Shown: positions 9,384 to 17,592 of the stretch, piece by piece
Numbering within the stretch: the stretch's first letter is position 1
Layout: each line of letters begins with the position of its first letter
Origin: JAGWBD01 sp965197455
GTDB lineage: Bacteria; Chloroflexota; Anaerolineae; Aggregatilineales; Phototrophicaceae
NCBI GenBank assembly: GCA_965197455.1
Contig: OZ240208.1
Coordinates: 310,001 to 374,000, forward strand
DNA: 64,000 bases
Reading direction: 5' to 3'
The notes under the pieces: model-generated
Databases searched by the model: none
Seen by the model: only the letters and a program-made list of their open reading frames with translations
What the model was told of the DNA's origin: nothing
Position numbers and translations under genes: made by a program

Positions 9384-10937
9384 TCAGGAGCTTCCCTTGG
9401 TGCCACCAGCGTAAATATTCAACAAATATTCCTGGGCAAAAACGAAGAAGACGAAGATTGGGATGAGCTGGAATAGCCCGACAGCCGCCACCTGGTTCCA
9501 GTCCACCGGTGTGGTCTCGTCGATCAGTTCGTTGAGGAATACCGGCAGGTTGACGGTGCCAGAGCCGATGCTGTAGGTCTGCGGGATGAGGAAGGCATTC
9601 CAGCCGCCGATGAAGGCGAAGATGCCCAGCGCCAGCAATCCGGGTCGGATCTGCGGCAGAACGATCTCACGATAGACGCGCCAGCGCGAGGCGCCGTCGA
9701 TGAGGGCGGAGCGTTCCATGTCCCAGGGGATGTTATCGAAGAAGCCCTTCATCAGCCAGATCCCCAGTGGCAGGTCGAAAGCGACCATGACGAGCGTGAT
9801 GCCGCCCAAAGTGTTAAAGCCAATGAGATCACCGATTATTGGAAGGTTGCCAAGGTTGAGCAGCACGAAAAAGATCGGGATGAGCAGCGTTACGGCCGGA
9901 AAGCCGTGCAGGATGAGCGTGAAGGAGAGGAAGGTCTTGCGGCCCGCGAAGTTCATCCGTGACAGTGCGTAGCCGGCCATCGAGGAGACCAACAGCACGA
10001 TGATGGTCATGAAGATAGCCAGCAGGAAGGAATTCAGGGTAACCTGCCAGACGTTGAACTCAAGGCCGGCGATGTCTCTGCCTACCAGAAAGCCCCAGTT
10101 CTTCAGCGTCAGGCCGCCAATGTTGCCCTCGCTGTTGAGCGGCAGGATGCCGCGCGTTCGGTAGGAAAAGGTGGCGATGATGAGCCAAAGGTAGCCAACT
10201 ACCAGTGGCACGAGTGTGAGGGCCAGCAGAATGTAGGGCAACGAGCGCCCGGGCCAGTAGATGGACAGGGCTGCCACGGCCAGCGCGATGATCAGGCCGG
10301 TGAAGATTGCCGAGCTATCCACGTCTCTTTGAAGCACGATGCGTACGGTCAACTGATCCACTTCACCGTTGCGTGTAAAACGTAAGCGGAAAGGATCGTC
10401 GTCTTCTGCCAGGCTTAGGCGCTGGTTGAGTTCTGACAGGGTGACCTGGTCGCGGCGAATGGCGGTGATCAGGTCGCCCACCTGCAGGCCAGCTGTCTCA
10501 GCGGTGCCGCCAGGCACGAGCGACTCAACGAGGATGCCCTCCTCAGTTTGCCTCGCGCTGAACTGGAGCGACGGACGCGCTGCGAAGGGGCCGGCGCGCA
10601 GAGCGGCTTGCGCGCCGACGACCAGGACGTAGATGGTGCACACGGCCAGCAGCGCCAGCACGAGCGCATGGCGCCGGTCCGGCAGGTTGCGAGCGGCCGT
10701 ACTGGCGGCCAGGTAGCCAGCGACGGGCAGCAAAATCAGGAAGATGCGCGACAGCGTGATCGTGACAGTCTCGTCCACCTGGACGGAGACGAACAGCGGC
10801 CCCACCAGCGACTTGAAGACGAGGGCAAGCAGCGCCATGCCGAGCGCGGCCAGCAGGCCGTTGCGCAGGGCCAACAGGAAGCGGCTGACCAGCAGGCTGC
10901 CGGAGATGCTGGCGTCAGGTGCTGCAAGGGACGCCAT
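9384..10937 (-). CDS. CUT1 sugar ABC permease (MalG type) with N-terminal membrane-PDZ extension
   Basis: This is a 517-residue protein, nearly twice the usual 270-300 of MalG permeases. The C-terminal part (from about residue 233) is a standard permease: helix LLALTLVPLVVGYLWLIIA, then the EAA loop ERSALIDGASRWRVYREI followed by VLPQIRP. In front lie three predicted helices (about 29-50, 64-84, 92-112), a soluble domain at 118-205 and a further helix at about 210-228. The soluble domain reads EEGILVESLVPGGTAETAGL then QVGDLITAIRRDQV, a PDZ-like carboxylate-binding-loop and GD(L/V)I pattern. ATG 10937 (TGATG overlap with the upstream gene, GAGGT site) is preferred over GTG 10940. I know of no common permease with this layout, and the reading frame is continuous, so this is not a frameshift artefact. 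Confidence 0.85.
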   Translation of the reverse strand: MASLAAPDASISGSLLVSRFLLALRNGLLAALGMALLALVFKSLVGPLFVSVQVDETVTITLSRIFLILLPVAGYLAASTAARNLPDRRHALVLALLAVCTIYVLVVGAQAALRAGPFAARPSLQFSARQTEEGILVESLVPGGTAETAGLQVGDLITAIRRDQVTLSELNQRLSLAEDDDPFRLRFTRNGEVDQLTVRIVLQRDVDSSAIFTGLIIALAVAALSIYWPGRSLPYILLALTLVPLVVGYLWLIIATFSYRTRGILPLNSEGNIGGLTLKNWGFLVGRDIAGLEFNVWQVTLNSFLLAIFMTIIVLLVSSMAGYALSRMNFAGRKTFLSFTLILHGFPAVTLLIPIFFVLLNLGNLPIIGDLIGFNTLGGITLVMVAFDLPLGIWLMKGFFDNIPWDMERSALIDGASRWRVYREIVLPQIRPGLLALGIFAFIGGWNAFLIPQTYSIGSGTVNLPVFLNELIDETTPVDWNQVAAVGLFQLIPIFVFFVFAQEYLLNIYAGGTKGSS

Positions 10938-11941
10938 CACAGCACCTCGATTTTCGGTTCGGAGACCAGCTCATCAAAGCGGAAGACGCGCATGTAGACG
11001 ACGGCCAAAACCACGCCGATGATGACCAGCACAACCGCGAAGGCGGAACCGTAGCCCCATTGCGCGTTGCCGTAGTAGTTGGACAGCGCCCGGTGAAAGG
11101 CCGTCAGCGCCCAGACCTCGGTTCGGTAAAGACCGGGGCCGCCATCAGTGAGCAGCAGAATCTGCTCAAAGGAGGTCAGCAGCGACAGGCTCTGGTAGGT
11201 GACGACGAAGAGCAACGGCCAGCGCAGCAGCGGCAAGATGACGTAGCGGATGCGTTGCAGGAAGGAGGATCCGTCTACCAGCGAAGCGTTCATCAGGTCT
11301 TTGGGTATCGACTCGATGGCCGAGGTGAAGATGATCATGCCGAATGAGATGCCGATGAAGCCGTTGACCAGCATCACGAAGACCCAGGGGTTGACCGCGC
11401 CATAGTTCCACGTGGGCCAGCCGAGGGCGGTGTTGATCTGGTTGATGATGCCAAAGGGCGCCTCGGCCATCATGCGGCGCCAGATGAGGATATACACCGT
11501 TGAGGCCGTAATGCGCGGCAGGATCCACAGGGCGCGGAAAACAAAGCCGGCCCGGCGATCAATGTGTGCGCTGAGCAGGGAAACGACAAGGGCCGCGGAA
11601 ACATTGAACAGCGCCAGGGTAAACATGACATAGAAAATCGTATTGAAGAAAATTTTCCTTGCGAACTGGTCATTAAACAGTGTACGGAAGTTGCGCAGCC
11701 CAACCAATTCCATTTCGGCCAGGTTTGAAGTGAAGTTGACGCTGGCCAGGTTGGTCAGACTCAGGTAAATCACGATGAGGACGGGCAGGAAAAAGAAGAG
11801 CAGCACCAGCAGACCGGCCGGCGCCATAAAGCTGTAGGCCGTCAGGTTGGCCTGCAGTGCACGCCGGCGGCTGCGGGCCGCCACCTGTGAGGCGGCGGGG
11901 GCCACATTGTTAGCCCCCGCCGGATGTGCTGAATGGCTCAT
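10937..11941 (-). CDS. CUT1 sugar ABC permease (MalF type)
   Basis: The 334-residue product has a basic N-terminal stretch (SRRRALQANL), six predicted helices and the EAA loop (NASLVDGSSFLQRIRYVIL) near residue 230. It pairs with the PDZ-containing permease downstream to form the channel. The start is ambiguous: ATG 11941 lies one base after the binding-protein stop, and GTG 11965 would overlap it by 23 bases; neither has a strong ribosome-binding site, which suits translational coupling. A strong stem-loop (11893-11922) sits inside its first 20 codons. Confidence 0.92.
   Translation of the reverse strand: MSHSAHPAGANNVAPAASQVAARSRRRALQANLTAYSFMAPAGLLVLLFFFLPVLIVIYLSLTNLASVNFTSNLAEMELVGLRNFRTLFNDQFARKIFFNTIFYVMFTLALFNVSAALVVSLLSAHIDRRAGFVFRALWILPRITASTVYILIWRRMMAEAPFGIINQINTALGWPTWNYGAVNPWVFVMLVNGFIGISFGMIIFTSAIESIPKDLMNASLVDGSSFLQRIRYVILPLLRWPLLFVVTYQSLSLLTSFEQILLLTDGGPGLYRTEVWALTAFHRALSNYYGNAQWGYGSAFAVVLVIIGVVLAVVYMRVFRFDELVSEPKIEVL
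11893..11922 (-). promoter_or_regulatory. strong stem-loop just after the sugar-binding-protein gene
   Basis: Ten base pairs (CGGCGGGGGC at 11893-11902 with GCCCCCGCCG at 11913-11922) enclose a ten-base loop. It lies directly downstream of the binding-protein stop, inside the first codons of the next permease. Such hairpins commonly stabilise the binding-protein mRNA against 3' decay and reduce permease expression. Confidence 0.55.
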
Positions 11942-11942
11942 G

Positions 11943-13283
11943 TCAGCGAACGGTGATCCCGTCACCCATCTCGTTGGTCATCTGTGCGATGGCGATGTCG
12001 ACCGCTTCTTGCGGCGAGGCCTCGCCCGTCTCGACGGCCTGAATGCCAATGAAGTAGGCGCTGGACCAGGCATTCCAGCCCGGATGGTTGGGCAGCGCGG
12101 TGGTGCTGTCCAGCATGTAGTGCGCGCTGCTCAACAGGCGATTCTCCTGATACACAGCCGATTCGACCTGCGCGTTGAGAATACCCAGATGGAAGCTGTC
12201 GATCGCGTGGCGATTGTTGGCTTCGGGCGTGGTAATGGCGGCGATGAGCGCCAGGGCCACATCAGGGTTCTCACTGCCACTGCTGATCAGGTAGGACAAC
12301 GGGTGCGTGAGCGTGAGCGCATTGCCTGTGCTCATCGCCGGAATGAGGGCGAGCCCGATGTTCTCGAAGAGGTACTCGTCGCCACCCTGATCCGCCAGAT
12401 AGTTGATCGCCCAGTTGGACCAGTTCCAGGTGCCACCGGCTGCGAAGAGCACGGTGTCCGCCTGGGCAACTGTCGGGTGCCAGACCTCGTTCCAGTTGAC
12501 GCCGATGATGTCAGAGCGCATGACGCCGCCTTCGGTCAGGCCGCCCAGCAGTTCATAGGTGGCCAGCAGGGCGTCGCTGTCGACGACCATACCGCCGTCT
12601 TCACCTAGCACCTCACCGCCGTTGCCGTAGTAGTAGTAGAGGAAGTCGGGGCCGTTACTGGGGCGATGCCAGAAGCCGTTGCCCTCGTCCACGACGCCCT
12701 CGTCGATGGCTGCCTGCGCGGTCGCGATCATGTCAGCGAAGGTGAACTCACCGGCAAGCACCTGGGCGGGCAGCGACTCGATGTCCTCCTCGCTCCAGCC
12801 AAGGTCGCGCAGCAGCAGCTTGCTGTAGAAGACCGGACGCGCCTCGGCGTCCTGCGGAATGCCGTAGGTGACATCGCCGAGCTTCTGCGAGTTCCAGAGG
12901 TTTGGCACGATGTCGGCAAATTCCTCGTGCATGCCGATCACGTCATCCAGCGGAATGATCAGGCCGGCGGATCCCCAGGCACCGATATCCTCGTGACCGC
13001 TGAGGATGATGTCCGGCGCTTCACCGGCCTCGGAAGCGAGCACGAATTCCTGCTTGTAATTGCCCCAACCGGGGTTGTCCTGAATGAGGGTAAGTTCGAG
13101 ATTGATACCAAGATCCATCTCGACCTGTTCCTCAACTTCTGCGAAGTTGTTGCAGCGCCAGAGCTCTTCAGGCGGGCTGGCAATACAGCGGATGGTGATG
13201 CCAACAGTGTCCTGGGCCTGAGCTGCACCAATGGCGGTGATTAGCAGAACCGCAAGCCCCAGAAACAAAATGCGACGTTTCAT
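11943..13283 (-). CDS. CUT1 sugar ABC transporter substrate-binding protein
   Basis: This is a family 1 extracellular solute-binding protein of 446 residues. The start MKRRILFLGL at 13283 follows a GAGGAGGAATTGCTC leader; a longer in-frame ORF to 13364 has no such site. The signal peptide ends near AAQAQD. The mature domain has the family's LASEAGEAPDIILSGHEDI and GVTYGIP-like segments (DVTYGIPQDAEARPVFYSKL) and a C-terminal NEMGDGITVR tail. It is the first gene of the minus-strand sugar operon. The ligand is probably a sugar or oligosaccharide, but the binding residues cannot be read out. Confidence 0.92.
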   Translation of the reverse strand: MKRRILFLGLAVLLITAIGAAQAQDTVGITIRCIASPPEELWRCNNFAEVEEQVEMDLGINLELTLIQDNPGWGNYKQEFVLASEAGEAPDIILSGHEDIGAWGSAGLIIPLDDVIGMHEEFADIVPNLWNSQKLGDVTYGIPQDAEARPVFYSKLLLRDLGWSEEDIESLPAQVLAGEFTFADMIATAQAAIDEGVVDEGNGFWHRPSNGPDFLYYYYGNGGEVLGEDGGMVVDSDALLATYELLGGLTEGGVMRSDIIGVNWNEVWHPTVAQADTVLFAAGGTWNWSNWAINYLADQGGDEYLFENIGLALIPAMSTGNALTLTHPLSYLISSGSENPDVALALIAAITTPEANNRHAIDSFHLGILNAQVESAVYQENRLLSSAHYMLDSTTALPNHPGWNAWSSAYFIGIQAVETGEASPQEAVDIAIAQMTNEMGDGITVR

Positions 13284-13382
13284 GAGCAATTCCTCCTCGA
13301 AACATAATTTGTTCGCAGAATGCGAACTCAACCGCATGAATCGTTGCCTGACTTTCACTTTCAACTGTCTGGCAGACGATGC

Positions 13383-13411
13383 ATGTTAAAATTATAACAT
13401 ATCTTTAACAT
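13383..13411 (-). promoter_or_regulatory. extended -10 promoter within an ATGTTA/TAACAT repeat cluster
   Basis: On the minus strand TGT plus TATAAT (complement of 13391-13396) forms an extended -10 about 100 bases before the binding-protein start. The element overlaps ATGTTA (13383-13388), TAACAT (13395-13400) and TAACAT (13406-13411). These form nested inverted repeats and a direct repeat spaced 11 bp, about one helical turn. This looks like an operator covering the promoter. No regulator gene is nearby. Confidence 0.55.
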
Positions 13412-13489
13412 GACGGCGAAATCTGCTTTTGTTTGCATTTCCTGCACATGCCGCCAGCGGTCAGCACAAAGCGAAGCCGGAGCTGCATC

Positions 13490-13517
13490 TTGACAGCAGT
13501 CAGGCGGACGCTACACT
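13490..13517 (+). promoter_or_regulatory. promoter of tRNA-Glu
   Basis: A consensus TTGACA at 13490-13495 is separated by 16 bp from TACACT at 13512-13517, placing transcription start about eight bases before the tRNA. Confidence 0.75.
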
Positions 13518-13531
13518 GGGAAGCTGTGTTA

Positions 13532-13604
13532 GCCCCATTCGTCTAGCGGCCCAGGACGTGGCCCTCTCAAGGCCAAAACAGGGGTTCGAGTCCCCTATGG
13601 GGCA
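13532..13604 (+). tRNA. tRNA-Glu (CTC anticodon)
   Basis: The 73-base sequence folds as a cloverleaf: acceptor GCCCCAT pairs with ATGGGGC, the anticodon loop is CCCTCTCAAGG with CTC in the centre, and the T arm is CAGGGGTTCGAGTCCCCT-like. The discriminator is A and CCA is not encoded. It has its own promoter and a strong terminator, so it is a single-gene unit. Confidence 0.96.
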
Positions 13605-14113
13605 TGCAGGCGCTCACAATCGTGGGCGCCTTTTTGCTGCCTCGCCCAGCCGTCGCGCGCGGGCATCTCCACCAGCTCCAGCGTGATGTCATCGGGGTCG
13701 AGAAAATAGCAGGTGTGGCCGCCCTGGTTGATGCCGCTGGTGATGGCGTTGGGCGGTGACTTGAAACGCACGCCCTGCGCGACCAGGCGGTCATACATGT
13801 CGTGGATGTCACGCACTTCGAAAGCCATGTGCGCGGCGCCCGGACGACAGATGGCCGTATCGGTTGGCTCGCAGTCCGGATGCACATACTCCACCAGCTC
13901 CAGAATGTGGCCGGAGCGCGTGGCCGGCAGACCGACAATGGTCAGTTGGGCAATCTTCAGGCTGGCATTCGCATACCCCACCAGGCGCGCGGTGTATTCG
14001 TTGGCCTGCTCCTGACGATGCATCAGACGCATGCCCAGCAAGTCGCGGTAAAAGACGATCGACCGTTCCAGGTCGCTTACGGTGAAGCTGAAATGCCAGC
14101 AGGCCTTGAGCAT
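13595..14113 (-). CDS. VOC family (glyoxalase/dioxygenase-like) protein
   Basis: The 172-residue product reads LKACWHFSFTVSDLERSIVF then YRDLLGMRLMHRQE, the opening of a vicinal-oxygen-chelate domain, with a second half ending in HTCYFLDPDDITLELVEMP. Candidate metal ligands are the early His (HFSFTV), the central His in AAHMAFEVRD and the Glu of LELVE. ATG 14113 has AGGAGA three bases upstream. The last coding bases overlap the 3' end of tRNA-Glu and its terminator on the other strand, so the C-terminal tail (QQKGAHDCERLHAP) is encoded by antisense tRNA sequence. Substrate unknown; divergent from the catabolic operon, so it may belong to the same physiology. Confidence 0.85.
   Translation of the reverse strand: MLKACWHFSFTVSDLERSIVFYRDLLGMRLMHRQEQANEYTARLVGYANASLKIAQLTIVGLPATRSGHILELVEYVHPDCEPTDTAICRPGAAHMAFEVRDIHDMYDRLVAQGVRFKSPPNAITSGINQGGHTCYFLDPDDITLELVEMPARDGWARQQKGAHDCERLHAP
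13609..13635 (+). terminator. intrinsic terminator of tRNA-Glu
   Basis: GGCGCTCAC (13609-13617) pairs over nine positions, one G-U, with GTGGGCGCC (13622-13630) around an AATC loop, followed by five T. It lies inside the 3' coding end of the opposite-strand VOC gene. Confidence 0.9.
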
Positions 14114-14253
14114 GAAGTCTCCTGTCTCCGGCAAGTGAATGGTGGCGTTACGCCGTGGCGTCCATTATGATTCCGCCGGCTGCCCAGGCGCAAGCGTGAC
14201 AGTCGGACACCCCGGACGTTATGGACGCGGCACCCCTTGTCGCAGGAGCGCAG

Positions 14254-15615
14254 ATGGCGGCACACGTAATTGACTCGGCACTGTTCAGCGGACTCTTCGG
14301 CTCGCAGCGAATGCACGCGCTCTTCGAAGACCGCGCCCTGCTGCAACGCTGGCTGGATTACGAAGCAGCGCTGGCGCGGGCACAGGCGAGCCTGGGGCTC
14401 GTCCCGGCAGCAGCGGCGGCTGAAATCACGCGCCAGGCGCGCGCCGAATTCTATGACCTGGACTCCATCCGCGAAGGCATCGAACGCACGGTGCACCCAC
14501 TGGTGCCGCTCATCTGGCAGCTGAGCGAACGCTGCGAGGGTGATGCCGGGCGCTGGGTGCACTGGGGCGCGACCACGCAGGACGTCATGGATACGGCCAT
14601 CGTGCTGCAGCTGCGCGATGCCCTGGCGTTGCTGGATGAGACGGCAGCTGCCCTGACGCAGGTGCTGGCCGGGCTGGCGCGCAGGTACCGCGCCACGCCC
14701 ATGGCTGGCCGCACTCACGGCCAGCAGGCCCTGCCGGTCACTTTCGGCTTCAAGGTCGCTGGCTGGCTGGCGGAGCTGGAGCGGAACCGGCGACGGATGG
14801 CGCAGGCCCGTGAAAACGTCATGGTGGGCCAGTTTGGTGGTGCGGTCGGCACGCTGGCCGGCATGGCGGAAGGTGAGGTGGATGCCATCGCGGTGCAGTG
14901 CGCGCTGATGACAGAGCTGGGCCTGGCTGTGGCGCCCATCGCCTGGCACTCTTCGCGCGACAACGTGGTCGAATGCGCGGTCGTCATGGGCATGAGCGGC
15001 GCGCTCTGCGGGCGCATCGCGAAAGAGGTCATCGAGCTGCAGAAGACCGAGTTTGGCGAGCTGGAGGAGCCACACACGCCGGGCAAGGTGGGCAGCAGCA
15101 CCATGCCGCAGAAACGCAACCCCATGCTTTGCGAGTCAATATTAACACTGGCGCGTCTGATGAAGGCCCAGGTGGCTACCGCGCTGGACACCCTGCTGCT
15201 CAACGAGCACGAGCGCGACTGGTCGGCTGTGCAAATGGAGTGGGCCTGGGTGCCCGAGCTCAGTGTGATGTGCCACGGCGCCCTGGAGCTAATGCTGCGA
15301 GTGCTGGACGGGTTACAGGTCAATGAAATGCGCATGCGCCAGAATCTGGACCTGACCGACGGTTTGCTGCTGGCGGAGCGCGTGATGTTTGCGCTGGCGC
15401 AACAGATCGGGCGACAGCGGGCGCACGATGTCGTCCATGCCTGCGCCATGGCTGCATTCGAGCAGGAGCGCCCTTTTGGGGATTTGCTGGCCGCCGATCC
15501 GCTGATCGCGCAGCACCTGACGCCGGCGCGCATCAAGGAATTGCTTGACCCGACGGGCTATACTGGGCTGGCCACGCACTTTGTGGACCAGGTGCTGGCC
15601 ACACTGGATAATTAG
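14254..15615 (+). CDS. adenylosuccinate lyase / PcaB-family lyase
   Basis: This 453-residue member of the fumarase/aspartase superfamily has the three conserved segments: WGATTQDVMDT near 105, AGRTHGQQALPVTFG near 150 and the signature GSSTMPQKRNPM near 285. The flexible signature loop supplies the catalytic Ser. ATG 14254 has AGGAG five bases upstream and is preferred over ATG 14221. It is closest in feel to 3-carboxy-cis,cis-muconate cycloisomerase/PurB-like proteins, but context argues against purine synthesis: it leads a seven-gene operon with sugar-type dehydrogenases and a lactonase. It probably performs a beta-elimination or cycloisomerisation on a carboxylic acid intermediate. Confidence 0.9.
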   Translation: MAAHVIDSALFSGLFGSQRMHALFEDRALLQRWLDYEAALARAQASLGLVPAAAAAEITRQARAEFYDLDSIREGIERTVHPLVPLIWQLSERCEGDAGRWVHWGATTQDVMDTAIVLQLRDALALLDETAAALTQVLAGLARRYRATPMAGRTHGQQALPVTFGFKVAGWLAELERNRRRMAQARENVMVGQFGGAVGTLAGMAEGEVDAIAVQCALMTELGLAVAPIAWHSSRDNVVECAVVMGMSGALCGRIAKEVIELQKTEFGELEEPHTPGKVGSSTMPQKRNPMLCESILTLARLMKAQVATALDTLLLNEHERDWSAVQMEWAWVPELSVMCHGALELMLRVLDGLQVNEMRMRQNLDLTDGLLLAERVMFALAQQIGRQRAHDVVHACAMAAFEQERPFGDLLAADPLIAQHLTPARIKELLDPTGYTGLATHFVDQVLATLDN

Positions 15616-15658
15616 CAAGTCCCGCGCCACACCAGATGGACAAATAAAGGAGGAGAAT

Positions 15659-16513
15659 ATGCTGAAGCTGGATACCCATCAACATTTCTGGAACCTGCAG
15701 AAAATCGACTACCCCTGGCTGGTGCCGGCCTATGGCCCAATCTACGCCAACTTTGAGGCGCCCGACCTTGCGCCGCAGCTGACCGAAGTCGGAATGAACA
15801 AGACGGTCATTGTGCAGGCAGCAGATTCCTACGCGGATTCGGACTTCATGCTGGCCACGGCGGCGGCCAATGACTGGGTCGCCGGAGTGGTGGGCTGGCT
15901 GCCGCTGCTCGACCCGGCCGAAATGGCGCGCAAGCTGGACGAGGACTACGGCAGCAACCCTTATTTCCGCGGCATTCGCCATCTTATTCACGAAGAGGAA
16001 GACCCGGAGTGGGTGATTCAGGAAGAGGCCTTCGAAGGCCTGCAACTGCTGGCGGATCGCAACCTGACCTATGATGTCGTTGCCGTCTTCCCCAATCACC
16101 TCAGGCTGGTGCCGACGATTTCCGAACGCGTGCCTGACCTGAAGATGGTCATTGACCATTTGGCCAAGCCGCCGCTGGAGGCGGATGCACGCCGTGAGTG
16201 GCAGGCGCAGATGGCCTCAGCTGCCGCAAACCCGAAGGTCTACGCCAAGGTCTCCGGTCTGAACACGGCGGTGGCCGACTTCGAAAACTGGACCTGGGAA
16301 GACATCAAGCCGTCGATCGATATCGCGCTGGAGCTCTTCGGCGCCGACCGCCTGATGTTCGGCAGCGACTGGCCGGTCGCCATCCTGGCCGGCACCTACA
16401 AAAAAGTGCATGACGAGACCGCGAAGGCGCTTGCGGACCTGGATGAAGCCGGGCGCGCGGCCATCTGGGGCGGCACGGGCAACAGCTTCTACGGGCTTGG
16501 ACTGGACCCATGA
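15659..16513 (+). CDS. amidohydrolase family protein, L-fuconolactonase-like
   Basis: The start at 15659 is fixed by AAAGGAGGAGAAT directly before ATG; a longer frame from 15545 overlaps the previous gene. The 284-residue product starts LKLDTHQHFWNL (HxH metal motif), continues YPWLVPAYGPI, contains FRGIRHLIHEE and VIDHLAKPP, and ends with LMFGSDWPVAIL (the metal-site Asp). These are the hallmarks of COG3618 TIM-barrel lactonases acting on L-fucono- or L-rhamnono-lactones and related compounds. In this operon it would hydrolyse the lactone made by one of the dehydrogenases. Confidence 0.9.
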   Translation: MLKLDTHQHFWNLQKIDYPWLVPAYGPIYANFEAPDLAPQLTEVGMNKTVIVQAADSYADSDFMLATAAANDWVAGVVGWLPLLDPAEMARKLDEDYGSNPYFRGIRHLIHEEEDPEWVIQEEAFEGLQLLADRNLTYDVVAVFPNHLRLVPTISERVPDLKMVIDHLAKPPLEADARREWQAQMASAAANPKVYAKVSGLNTAVADFENWTWEDIKPSIDIALELFGADRLMFGSDWPVAILAGTYKKVHDETAKALADLDEAGRAAIWGGTGNSFYGLGLDP

Positions 16514-17589
16514 ACGTAAATCCGCAGGACGTGAACTGGCGCCCGCGGCTGCCGCAGCGCATGGACATGGGCATTGGTAGTGTGGGCTGCGGCGGCATCG
16601 TGCAGTACGCGCACATGCCAGCCTACCGCAAGGCCGGCTTTCGCTCGGTCGGCGTTTACGACCTCAACCGCGAAGCCGCAGAGACTGTAGCAGAGGCCAA
16701 CGACATCGCGCGCGTTTATAAGTCGCTGGAAGAATTGCTGGCCGACCCGGCGGTCGAGATCGTGGACATTGCCGTGCCGGCCTGGGAACAGCTGGCCATC
16801 GTGGAGCAGGTGGCCGCGGCGGGCAAGCACATGCTCTGCCAGAAGCCGCTGTCCGAAGACTTCGGCGAGGCGCTGCGCATCGTTGAGCTGGCGCAGCAGG
16901 CTGGTGTCAAGCAGGCCAGCAACCAGCAGATGCGCTGGGATGCCGGCATCGCCGCCAGCAAGGAACTCATTGGTGTGGGGGCGATTGGCCAGCCGACTGA
17001 CGCGCAGATTCTGGTGTCCATTGCCACGCCCTGGCACATGTGGCCCTGGCTGGCGCAGGCGCAGCGCCTTGAGGTGATGTACCACAGCATTCACTATCTG
17101 GATTCGCTGCGCTTCCTCTTCGGCGACCCGCAATGGGTCACCAGTCGGCACGCCCGCTACGCAGAGCAGGCGCCGGTGGTCGGGGAGAGCAAGACGGTCA
17201 CCGTGCTCGACTATGCCGACGGGCTGCAGGCCACGGTGGCGGCCAACCACTACAATTTGCACGGCGAGCCGGAGGCGACCTTCCGCTTTCTGGGCACGGA
17301 AGGCGCCATCGAGGGCACCATCGGTCTGCTTTACGATTATCCTGACGGCCGACCTGACACGCTGGTCTATCGGGGCAGGGACGCGGAAGCGGTCGAATTG
17401 ACGCTGGACGAGAAGTGGATCCCGGATGCTTTCGTCGGGCCCATGGCGGGCCTGATGATTGCAATCGAAACGGACAGCGAGCCGCCCACCGCCAGCGCGG
17501 ACAACCTGAACACCCTGCGCGTGGTGCACGCGGCCTATCGTTCAGCCGCGGATCATCGTTCGCTGCAACCGTCCGAAATCGGGAAATAA
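16510..17589 (+). CDS. Gfo/Idh/MocA family oxidoreductase
   Basis: This 359-residue NAD(P)-dependent sugar dehydrogenase-like protein starts in an ATGA overlap with the lactonase gene. The N-terminal Rossmann fold is GIGSVGCGGIVQYAHMPAYR. The family's EKP motif appears as QKP in MLCQKPLSEDF: the Glu is replaced by Gln while the Lys is kept. A C-terminal alpha/beta domain follows, with HSIHYLDSLRFLFGDP. It likely oxidises a pyranose or an inositol-like ring. Its closest role here is an oxidation step upstream of the lactonase, but two dehydrogenases are present and their order is unknown. Confidence 0.9.
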   Translation: MNVNPQDVNWRPRLPQRMDMGIGSVGCGGIVQYAHMPAYRKAGFRSVGVYDLNREAAETVAEANDIARVYKSLEELLADPAVEIVDIAVPAWEQLAIVEQVAAAGKHMLCQKPLSEDFGEALRIVELAQQAGVKQASNQQMRWDAGIAASKELIGVGAIGQPTDAQILVSIATPWHMWPWLAQAQRLEVMYHSIHYLDSLRFLFGDPQWVTSRHARYAEQAPVVGESKTVTVLDYADGLQATVAANHYNLHGEPEATFRFLGTEGAIEGTIGLLYDYPDGRPDTLVYRGRDAEAVELTLDEKWIPDAFVGPMAGLMIAIETDSEPPTASADNLNTLRVVHAAYRSAADHRSLQPSEIGK

Positions 17590-17592
17590 ATC

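Noticed and set aside
9384..10937. Possible frameshift fusion of two genes in the PDZ permease
   Set aside because: The frame is continuous through helices, PDZ domain and permease core, with no in-frame start and ribosome-binding site at the junction that would suggest two genes.
14077..15075. 332-codon minus-strand frame opposite the PurB/PcaB-type lyase
   Set aside because: The lyase signature GSSTMPQKRNP and other family blocks are on the plus strand; this frame shows no family pattern.
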